Assembly: GCA_002502625.1 (NCBI GenBank)
Contig: DAPV01000081.1
Span: 1 to 13,915, forward strand
Source: Euryarchaeota archaeon UBA125
GTDB lineage: Archaea; Thermoplasmatota; Poseidoniia; Poseidoniales; Thalassarchaeaceae
Direction of reading: 5' to 3'
DNA: 13,915 bases
A program made the position numbers and the translations under genes. Below, in pieces: positions 8,774 through 13,915 of this stretch (position 1 is its first letter; every line of letters starts with the position of its first letter). Below the pieces are notes generated by a model that saw nothing but the letters and a program-made list of their open reading frames with translations, had not been told where the DNA came from and did not search any database.

Positions 8774-9580
8774 ATGGCTCGTCGAGGTAAGAAGCAGAGT
8801 GGAAACATCTTCGTTAGATGGTGGGAAGAACGTAGAGATCAGCATCTTAGTATTCTCTTTATACTATCATTGGTAGGACTTGCAGCATTCCTTTGGTCTC
8901 TCGTTTTCTTTATGTTTATGGATGGAGTAAGTGAGATGCCAGAGCTTATTGGAATGTCTTGGTTTTTCGCTATAGGTGGATTAATTCTTCTCGGTGTTGT
9001 TGGGCCTGAATTTTTCCGATATAATGAGCAATTGACTTTACTCAGAGAAGTTTTTGAATTAGAATCTAGGGCTGAGATACTAAAACGAAGAAAAGAAGCA
9101 GAGGAAGCGGCATCTCTTTTGGGGAGTATCCATCAAGGTAGGTTGTTAGCTCATTACAAAGATCATGGAATTCGTGCTGGACGAATTTTCCAGTCACCTG
9201 CTACAAATTTTTCTACAGAAGAATCATGGATTATTTCCTGGTGGAATGCAAATAACACTATTTTATCAGAAAATACTGGAATATCCAATCTTTCCTCTCC
9301 CTCTAATCAAAAGATACTGATAGTTAGTTCAGTAACAGGAATCGTTCTTCTTCTTTGGAACTCTTTCTTTGGAATTGCTAGAATGACAACAGAAGGTTCT
9401 CGTGAATACTCTGTTGATGTATTTGCATGGTTTCAAAATTTATTGGGTTCGGATGTTAATAAGTTAGTAGAACCAGTTTCATTCGATGTAATGACAATAT
9501 TTTTGTTAATTGGATTTGGAACATTGCTTTGGTCCACTAGTCCTATGGTTTCGTTGAAATCCTCAACGGAAGAGGAGTGA
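8774..9580 (+). CDS. Unrecognised four-TM membrane protein, cotranscribed with signal peptidase
   Basis: I do not recognise this family. From ATG 8774 it is 268 residues. A very basic N-terminus (MARRGKK, then RWWEERRD) precedes TM1 (about 25-49) and TM2 (about 56-77). Residues 83-125 form a charged, heptad-like helix rich in Glu, Arg, Lys and Ala (ILKRRKEAEEAA), followed by a polar stretch with Trp residues (SWIISWW, about 151-157). TM3 (about 181-202) and TM4 (about 237-256) close the protein, with a short acidic tail. By the positive-inside rule, the N-terminus and the central charged helix should be cytoplasmic. A TTG at 8747 could extend it by nine residues, but ATG followed by the basic cluster is more natural. 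The 9-bp gap to the signal peptidase gene says they form an operon. A role as partner or regulator of export or processing is inference from position only. Confidence 0.72.
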   Translation: MARRGKKQSGNIFVRWWEERRDQHLSILFILSLVGLAAFLWSLVFFMFMDGVSEMPELIGMSWFFAIGGLILLGVVGPEFFRYNEQLTLLREVFELESRAEILKRRKEAEEAASLLGSIHQGRLLAHYKDHGIRAGRIFQSPATNFSTEESWIISWWNANNTILSENTGISNLSSPSNQKILIVSSVTGIVLLLWNSFFGIARMTTEGSREYSVDVFAWFQNLLGSDVNKLVEPVSFDVMTIFLLIGFGTLLWSTSPMVSLKSSTEEE

Positions 9581-9582
9581 GG
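9574..9582 (+). promoter_or_regulatory. Shine-Dalgarno site for the signal peptidase gene, overlapping the upstream stop
   Basis: GGAGTGAGG lies seven nucleotides before ATG 9590 and includes the TGA stop of the upstream membrane-protein gene. This arrangement suggests coupled translation of the two genes and supports the chosen start. Confidence 0.5.
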
Positions 9583-9589
9583 AAAACCA

Positions 9590-10558
9590 ATGTCCAGTAG
9601 TTATGGATGGATTCGTGAAATCCTTCTTGCTGCTGGAATGATTTTGGTTCTATATGGTTCATTAGTACTAATGACAGGGTCTTCACCTCCAATGGTAGTA
9701 GTTGAATCTCAGTCAATGATGACTGATGATGAATCAAATGTTGGAATTATCGATCCAGGAGATATTATCTTAGTCACTGAACCTGAAAAACGTGAAGTAG
9801 TCACCTATGCGGAAGCAGTTGAATCCGGAGGTCAATATCATGATTATTCTACTCATGGGATGCCTGGAGATGTTATAATTTACAAGAAGAATGGGGGAAA
9901 TGATACACCTGTAATTCATCGTGCTATTTTGTTTGCATTAGCAAATGAGACTACACCGGTAGACAATAACGGAACTTGTATTGAAGGAGAATTAGATGAG
10001 TTATTTGTTGCTTCTGATGGGTCAATCGGGGCATGTATTTTGACATGGGATGTCAAAGGAACATCAGTAGTAAATGTCACGTCAATAAGTATGAATTTAA
10101 CCGGGTATTCTTGTCAATCTCATGGATATTTGATGATTCAAGATTGGATTCCTGAACATGAAGGATTTCTCACCTCTGGTGATAATCCAAGGACCAATGG
10201 TTGTACAATTGATCAATTGACTGCAACAGGATATAGCGGTTCTGGGCCACATTATTTTGGGCTAAGAGATGAATTTGGGAATCCAGTTACTGCTGTAAGA
10301 CCTCAATGGGTGAGTGGTCTTGCAGGACCTGAGGTTCCATGGTTTGGGATTGTTAAATTAGCTGCATCTAATAATTCAAGTCAAGTTACTTCTGATGCAT
10401 GGACTAGTTTGATTGTTGCAGTAGTTATCTTATTGAGTAGTGTTATGTTTTTAGAGAAAGCAATGACAAAAATAATTGCTTCTGCACCCGAATTTGATGA
10501 TTCAGTTAATCAATCCGTAAATTATCGGTATAAGGAAAGCAAAGAAGAACAAGAGTGA
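9590..10558 (+). CDS. Signal peptidase I, archaeal Sec11-like (S26B), with a large insertion
   Basis: This protease removes Sec signal peptides on the outer face of the membrane. An N-terminal TM helix (about 9-29) is followed by the Ser box VVVESQSMM; Ser42, just before Met, is the expected nucleophile. DPGDIILV (55-62) is the next conserved strand and MPGDVIIY (91-98) looks like a second GD strand. PVIHR places His110 where bacterial enzymes have Lys, so this is the Ser/His/Asp type. TSGDN (195-199) carries Asp198, and Asp208 is a candidate for the catalytic Asp. A second TM (about 271-287) and a charged tail end it. At 322 residues it is much longer than usual (about 150-220). The excess is mainly between His110 and the GDN box: about 85 residues, where known archaeal enzymes have about 25. 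That insert carries Cys130, Cys149 and Cys175, with Cys205 just after. The last 57 bp overlap the convergent protease gene. Confidence 0.88.
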   Translation: MSSSYGWIREILLAAGMILVLYGSLVLMTGSSPPMVVVESQSMMTDDESNVGIIDPGDIILVTEPEKREVVTYAEAVESGGQYHDYSTHGMPGDVIIYKKNGGNDTPVIHRAILFALANETTPVDNNGTCIEGELDELFVASDGSIGACILTWDVKGTSVVNVTSISMNLTGYSCQSHGYLMIQDWIPEHEGFLTSGDNPRTNGCTIDQLTATGYSGSGPHYFGLRDEFGNPVTAVRPQWVSGLAGPEVPWFGIVKLAASNNSSQVTSDAWTSLIVAVVILLSSVMFLEKAMTKIIASAPEFDDSVNQSVNYRYKESKEEQE

Positions 10559-12034
10559 CGAAATATTCGATGTTTTTGTAGCAAGAATTTCTGCTTTCTG
10601 AGAATGAATAATTCCTGATTTGTCAGCAATCCAATTGATAGTGGAATTAATTGTGTCTCTCATTATGTGGCCACCGTCAAATGGTATTACAGGAATTAGA
10701 TTAGCAAAACCCAATAAAAAATTGATCCACAAAAACCAGAAAATACCTTCAATAAGGAATAATTCAATAATTCCAAAATCAAGCATTTTTAATTCTGAAT
10801 TTCCCATAATTTCTCCATTGAATTCAAAAGGCATACTCAGTAGATTTATTGGATATATTAAGCTAGCAAAAAATCGTTCGTCAACTGTTAAATTAGGATA
10901 AAATGGCCCCATCAATCGATTTTTCCCATGATCTGAATTTCGAATACTTGATTCAAAATTTGAATTAGTCCCAACTCCTAAGAATGCATCTCCAGGAGAG
11001 ACCCCTAAAAGTTCTATATTCTCTTCAGAAATATTACTAGAGCGAAGTTGTTCAAACCGATCTCCTAAAGTCACTTGAATTATTTTTTCTTCATCCCATT
11101 CAACTCCATTAGTTGTATTGTATTTTAGAATTGTAAGAACTAGAATATCTCCTGCCTTTGAAGAATTCAGAATATTACGCAAATCATCACCACTTGAAAT
11201 TGATTTGTTATTTGCTTCTATAATCATATCATAGGGCTCTAATCCAGATTCATTAGCAGGTCCGTCTACTACAATTGCTGGACTATATGCACCCTGAATT
11301 GTAGGGTTTATTCCACTAACTCCAACTGCTAAAACTGATACTAGAATTATTGAGAATACTAGATTAACTGCTGGCCCTGCTGCATAAATCCTCATTCGTT
11401 CTCTTTTTGGTGCTTTCAGAACTTCTGTGTATTCAGGTTCTGCAAATGCTCCAATTGGTATAAAAGAAAAAATTAGCAATCCAAAACTTCTCACTCTCAT
11501 TCCGTGTGCTCTCATTAAGATTCCATGTCCATATTCATGAATTATCAAGGCTACAATTAGTGCCATTAATGGCCAGAAAACTGGAATTCCTGATGTAACT
11601 CCTGGGATCAGCAAGACTTCCGATGATTCTATGGAAATTCGATCACGACTTGAATTAAATAATGAGATAAAAGTCAAAATTACCAACATTGTTGTGAAAA
11701 ACAAGGCAATAAATCCAATCCAAATTGAAAATTCTCCAAACATTCTCCAAAACTTACGTGGTCGAGAAATCGTTTCCAATATTTTTTGTCCTTTATTCGT
11801 TCTGATCATCAGGATAAATCCTAGGACCTTTGTTGCATTCCATCTTTCTAGATACCCCTCTTTTTCGAGTATTCTTATGAAAAATATGTTGAGAAAAAGT
11901 ACACCTAGTAATACATTGTCAGAAAAAATGGCTATCATCGAGAAGACAAAAAATATCCAGTCCCTCAGTGTTAGTGCCTGTATTACGGTGAGGGCTGAGA
12001 AAACCCGATCTCTCAATGTGTGTCTCAATGTCAT
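10502..12034 (-). CDS. Site-2-type intramembrane zinc metalloprotease (M50) with PDZ domain
   Basis: This is an RseP/S2P-family protease, which cuts membrane proteins inside the bilayer. The zinc motif HEYGH is at 166-170 (His166, Glu167, His170) within a TM helix (about 153-175). The third zinc ligand should be Asp453 in NLIPVIPFDGGH (445-456), the family's second signature. Other helices are near 26-54, 103-126, 183-198, 215-240, 421-448 and 491-509. The GPAVN motif (220-224) follows the RxRxxxAG segment, as in the family. A PDZ-like domain begins at about 250 (VVDGPANESGLEPYDMI, GDDLRNIL) and ends by about 330; a further soluble stretch runs to about 400. At 510 residues it is longer than minimal archaeal S2P because of an N-terminal part (about 1-100) ahead of the core. 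No strong SD precedes ATG 12034. Its C-terminal TM helix is encoded opposite the tail of the signal peptidase gene. Substrates are unknown. Confidence 0.92.
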   Translation of the reverse strand: MTLRHTLRDRVFSALTVIQALTLRDWIFFVFSMIAIFSDNVLLGVLFLNIFFIRILEKEGYLERWNATKVLGFILMIRTNKGQKILETISRPRKFWRMFGEFSIWIGFIALFFTTMLVILTFISLFNSSRDRISIESSEVLLIPGVTSGIPVFWPLMALIVALIIHEYGHGILMRAHGMRVRSFGLLIFSFIPIGAFAEPEYTEVLKAPKRERMRIYAAGPAVNLVFSIILVSVLAVGVSGINPTIQGAYSPAIVVDGPANESGLEPYDMIIEANNKSISSGDDLRNILNSSKAGDILVLTILKYNTTNGVEWDEEKIIQVTLGDRFEQLRSSNISEENIELLGVSPGDAFLGVGTNSNFESSIRNSDHGKNRLMGPFYPNLTVDERFFASLIYPINLLSMPFEFNGEIMGNSELKMLDFGIIELFLIEGIFWFLWINFLLGFANLIPVIPFDGGHIMRDTINSTINWIADKSGIIHSQKAEILATKTSNISSLLFFFAFLIPIIYGLIN

Positions 12035-12107
12035 ATTTCTTGATGTGTCCTATCTTTTACGGCATTTGAATGCTCCACTGTTTTGTTACCGCTGGTTTCT
12101 TCATGTT
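12035..12107. promoter_or_regulatory. Short divergent spacer between protease and small-protein genes
   Basis: Both flanking genes start from this 73-bp gap, so it should hold two promoters. On the minus strand GTAAAAGATA (12051-12060) is TATA-like, but its centre is only about 21 nt from ATG 12034, slightly too close for a typical leaderless start. No plus-strand box stands out and neither start has a good SD. Confidence 0.25.
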
Positions 12108-12320
12108 ATGGTTACTCGGAATAACATGGATGGAGATAACTCACCTACTCCTTCGGTACGAAGAAAAATTGATTCTATGGTCCGGGATCTTGATTCTATT
12201 GTTCGTTTGCTTCAACAAGCATCATTAGAAGAAGTTCAATTAGATATTATTGACATTGAGAATAGAATAAATCTGATGGAAGAACAGTTACTTGCTCCTT
12301 CCGTTTCTATCAACGAATGA
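12108..12320 (+). CDS. Small acidic helical (coiled-coil) protein, function unknown
   Basis: I do not recognise this family. The gene gives 70 residues from ATG 12108, or 64 from ATG 12126 (MDGDNSPTPSV). After a polar, Pro-containing N-terminus, two amphipathic helices are visible: RRKIDSMVRDLDSIVRLLQQ (about 17-36) and LEEVQLDIIDIENRINLMEE (about 39-58). Their regular Ile/Leu/Val spacing suggests a helical hairpin that oligomerises or binds a partner. There is no TM helix, Cys or signal peptide. The same frame stays open far upstream, but that part is antisense to the protease gene and reads as unstructured residue mixes, so the true gene should begin in the 12108-12126 region. The 3' end overlaps the convergent hjc gene by 11 bp, and it is divergent from the protease gene. 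Its position gives no firm clue to its role. Confidence 0.6.
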   Translation: MVTRNNMDGDNSPTPSVRRKIDSMVRDLDSIVRLLQQASLEEVQLDIIDIENRINLMEEQLLAPSVSINE

Positions 12321-12933
12321 AACCCTTCATCCAATCAGGTGTTTCAACATCATTTTTTTCAGATTCACTTACTATTCTTTCTTGAATGGTTTCAAATGAT
12401 TTACTTTCTTGTTCTGTTTTTCTACATACCAGAGCCAGAAATTTATGCAGAGGTAATCCTTGCTCCCAAATTAAATGCGGTCTTCTATTTTTGGTTAGAG
12501 GGCAAGTAGGAATTCTTCTAGCGAGTATTGACAATCTTCCCTCTAATTTACCAGTATCAATACGGAAAATCCTCCAAGAATCTCCTCGAACTCCCTTTAG
12601 ACGGTAGGCGTATAATGGCATTAATCCACATTTCTTTCCAATATTTTCCAATGCTGAATATTGTTCGGCTAATCTCCCATTCAAATATAATTTCTTTTCT
12701 TTACTTGTTTTCACTTCAATAGGGAAACATATGTCTCCTCTTAGTGCAAGTAAATCACCACTTCCTTCTATTCCACTTCCTGCTGCTCTAACAACTAAAA
12801 ATGGTCTTTCAATCACAAGTCGTGCTTGAGCCCTTTCTGATTCAGAACACGAACGAGTAACTGCACGAACACCTTCTGGAAGCCCTGCTAGTACATGTCT
12901 GAGTTCACGTTCATATTGCGCCCCCTGTACCAT
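12310..12933 (-). CDS. hjc: Hjc-type Holliday junction resolvase, with insertion and C-terminal extension
   Basis: Hjc cuts four-way DNA junctions during recombination and fork repair. Residue numbers count from a TTG at 12954. GAQYEREL (11-18) holds the first acidic residue (Glu15). FLVVRAAGSG (52-61) is the conserved strand, with Arg56 and the Gly-Ser loop. GDLLAL holds Asp67, IEVKTSK holds Glu80 and Lys82, and KKLYLNGRL (88-95) follows as in other Hjc proteins. The Glu/Asp/ExK set is therefore complete. Two things differ from the usual 120-140 residues: about 25 extra residues (about 26-50, containing RSCSESERAQARLVIER) between the first helix and the VVRAAGSG strand, and a tail of about 80 residues after RIFRI (131) with three Cys or Lys/Arg-rich stretches and an acidic end. 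ATG 12933 (MVQGAQYEREL) matches family N-termini better than TTG 12954. It is divergent from an RNase H-fold gene. Confidence 0.85.
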   Translation of the reverse strand: MVQGAQYERELRHVLAGLPEGVRAVTRSCSESERAQARLVIERPFLVVRAAGSGIEGSGDLLALRGDICFPIEVKTSKEKKLYLNGRLAEQYSALENIGKKCGLMPLYAYRLKGVRGDSWRIFRIDTGKLEGRLSILARRIPTCPLTKNRRPHLIWEQGLPLHKFLALVCRKTEQESKSFETIQERIVSESEKNDVETPDWMKGFIR

Positions 12934-13012
12934 ATCTGTCGGGTAACGTATCAAATCTAATCTCTTTGGTTGAAAATGTAATGTTCGAAGCGATTTTTTA
13001 TCTTACAAAACT
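12934..13012. promoter_or_regulatory. Divergent spacer between hjc and the RuvC-like gene
   Basis: This 79-bp gap lies between two divergent nuclease-type genes and should carry both promoters. The minus strand has TTAGATTTGA (about 12953-12962), placed about 20-30 nt before ATG 12933, as expected for a leaderless hjc message. The plus strand has TTTTTTATCTTA (about 12993-13004), which is too close to ATG 13013 but would suit a start at the later in-frame ATG 13055. No SD precedes either start. Confidence 0.3.
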
Positions 13013-13843
13013 ATGCCAACCCTTCGTTTCAACCCTGACATTCAAGACCCTTTGATGTGCATTTACCATCACGTGGGTTACATTGCCGTGCGTACTAGTG
13101 ATTTCCGCCTTGCTTACAGATTGTTATTGGAATTAAAAAAAAGACGAATACGTTGTATTCAGATTCTTCCATCTGACCCTGTCCCCTCTAATGTAGCAGC
13201 ATGGCTGGGGTCTCCATCTGAGGTATTAATGAGCGGTGATTCTCTTGGGATTCCTGTAACATTAGATGCAGTACAGCATTCAGTAGAACAAGCATTTTAT
13301 CGATTAAGATATTCAGGCCCTATTCGAAGGCTAATATTTGGAGTTGATCCTGGTCCTAGACCCGGAATTGCATGGGTAGGAGATGGATTGAATCTTGGAA
13401 AGGCTCAACTTGAGGGAGTAGATGATACTGTGGATAGCATAATGAGAATTTCAAGAGCCATTGAACATGAATTATTGATAATTCGTGTTGGAAATGGATC
13501 AAAAACAATAGCAAATAGGATCATCAATACTTGTGTTGTACGTGGTTTGTCGGTTCAGAAGGTAAATGAAGCGAGAACCTCTATTGGAGTTCCTCGACAT
13601 GCTCATTCCTCTGCTGCATTAAGAATCGCTCATCTTTCAGGTGATTCGATTAACCAAAAACAAAAAGTTCGGCCCACTAATGGGGAAATTCGTGATATTC
13701 AGCGTAGAAGTAGAAAGCATTCTCTGGGTCGAGCTACCATTCCTTCTAATCTAGCAAGAGCTGTTGCTATGGGCAGATTAACTTTAGATGATGCAATTAG
13801 GCACCATATAGGTGATTTCAACAATTCCATTGGGAATATATGA
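13013..13843 (+). CDS. Predicted RNase H-fold (RuvC-like) nuclease, archaeal COG2410-like
   Basis: The core looks like a RuvC/YqgF-type RNase H fold. Strand LIFGVDPGPRPGIAWV (107-122) contains the GxDPGxxxG signature with Asp112. ELLIIRVGNGSKTIANRI (153-170) fits the second core strand and helix. VQKVNEARTS (181-190) places Glu186 at the end of a strand, and RHAHSSAALRIAHLSG (195-210) is the last helix, where RuvC has Asp/His catalytic residues; His196 or His198 are candidates. Before the core, residues about 20-100 form a small alpha/beta part (YIAVRTSDFRLAYRLLLELK, then LPSDPVPSN). After it comes a basic tail (RDIQRRSRKHSLGR, 227-240) that could bind nucleic acid. This fits an uncharacterised archaeal group described as predicted nucleases of RNase H fold. 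ATG 13013 is used; ATG 13055 is possible. Activity and substrate are unproven, and it should not be called RuvC itself. Confidence 0.75.
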   Translation: MPTLRFNPDIQDPLMCIYHHVGYIAVRTSDFRLAYRLLLELKKRRIRCIQILPSDPVPSNVAAWLGSPSEVLMSGDSLGIPVTLDAVQHSVEQAFYRLRYSGPIRRLIFGVDPGPRPGIAWVGDGLNLGKAQLEGVDDTVDSIMRISRAIEHELLIIRVGNGSKTIANRIINTCVVRGLSVQKVNEARTSIGVPRHAHSSAALRIAHLSGDSINQKQKVRPTNGEIRDIQRRSRKHSLGRATIPSNLARAVAMGRLTLDDAIRHHIGDFNNSIGNI

Positions 13844-13865
13844 TGTAGGTTTGATTTTACAGAAT

Positions 13866-13915
13866 TTATTGTATTAATCCACGCCTAAAAGCTCTAGTTA
13901 AATCTGAACCAGGAA
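13866..13915 (-). CDS. Possible C-terminal end of a further minus-strand gene (cut by window edge)
   Basis: On the minus strand a frame is open from the right edge to a TAA at 13866-13868 and reads PGSDLTRAFRRGLIQ. The residue mix looks like a normal protein end, and a gene converging on the RuvC-like gene would leave only 22 bp between them, in line with the tight packing here. Fifteen codons cannot prove a gene or suggest its product. Confidence 0.3.
   Translation of the reverse strand, partial: PGSDLTRAFRRGLIQ

Noticed and set aside
11631..12107. Open plus-strand frame upstream of the small helical protein
   Set aside because: It is antisense to the well-supported M50 protease gene and has no domain-like pattern; only the part after about 12108 is free of that gene and looks like a protein.
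12103..12231. Short hydrophobic frame starting at ATG 12103 (MLWLLGITW...)
   Set aside because: It overlaps the helical-protein gene in another frame and is only about 42 residues. The heptad pattern of the other frame is stronger evidence of coding.
13013..13843. Naming the gene ruvC
   Set aside because: Only the RNase H-fold signature and general layout match. Archaea use Hjc for this role, the catalytic set differs, and the N- and C-terminal parts are not those of RuvC.
1..13915. A defence island, mobile element or biosynthetic cluster
   Set aside because: There are no transposase, integrase, toxin-antitoxin, Cas or restriction motifs, no terminal inverted repeats, and no sharp change in base composition. 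Hjc, Lhr and the RuvC-like gene are normal archaeal housekeeping types.

Overview
The window is about 13.9 kb of AT-rich DNA that is almost fully coding. The gene set points to a euryarchaeon: an Lhr helicase with a C-terminal zinc/HhH region, an archaeal Hjc resolvase, a Ser/His/Asp (eukaryote/archaeal-type) signal peptidase, a PDZ-containing site-2 protease, and a giant secreted Ig/CARDB protein with a C-terminal anchor. Low GC, very short spacers and huge Ser/Thr- and Asp/Glu-rich exported proteins would fit a marine planktonic lineage such as Marine Group II (Poseidoniales). That lineage call is inference from style and gene content; there is no rRNA to settle it. I see no CRISPR array, tRNA, rRNA, insertion sequence or phage gene.

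Layout, left to right. (1) Positions 1-8631, minus strand: a giant surface protein (8631 to 3595), then the Lhr helicase (about 3547 to 551), then a P-loop nucleotide kinase that runs off the left edge (516 to 1). Spacers are 47 and 34 bp. (2) Positions 8632-8773: a divergent promoter region. (3) Positions 8774-10558, plus strand: a two-gene operon of an unrecognised four-TM protein and signal peptidase I, 9 bp apart. (4) Positions 10502-12034, minus strand: a site-2-type intramembrane metalloprotease, whose 3' end overlaps the signal peptidase gene by 57 bp. (5) Positions 12108-12320, plus strand: a small helical protein whose end overlaps the convergent hjc gene by 11 bp. (6) Positions 12310-12933, minus strand: an Hjc-like Holliday junction resolvase. 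(7) Positions 13013-13843, plus strand: an RNase H-fold, RuvC-like predicted nuclease, divergent from hjc. (8) The right edge may hold the last codons of another minus-strand gene.

Two themes emerge. The middle is an export and membrane-proteolysis block: a giant protein with signal peptide and anchor, a signal peptidase that could process it, an unknown membrane partner, and a site-2 protease of the kind that cuts within membranes and can clear signal-peptide remnants. The right side, plus Lhr on the left, is nucleic-acid processing: Hjc, a RuvC-fold protein and a helicase. The least explained items are the four-TM partner of the signal peptidase, the large insertion inside that signal peptidase, the 70-residue helical protein, and the extended Hjc. 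I do not see a clear new defence or mobile system.
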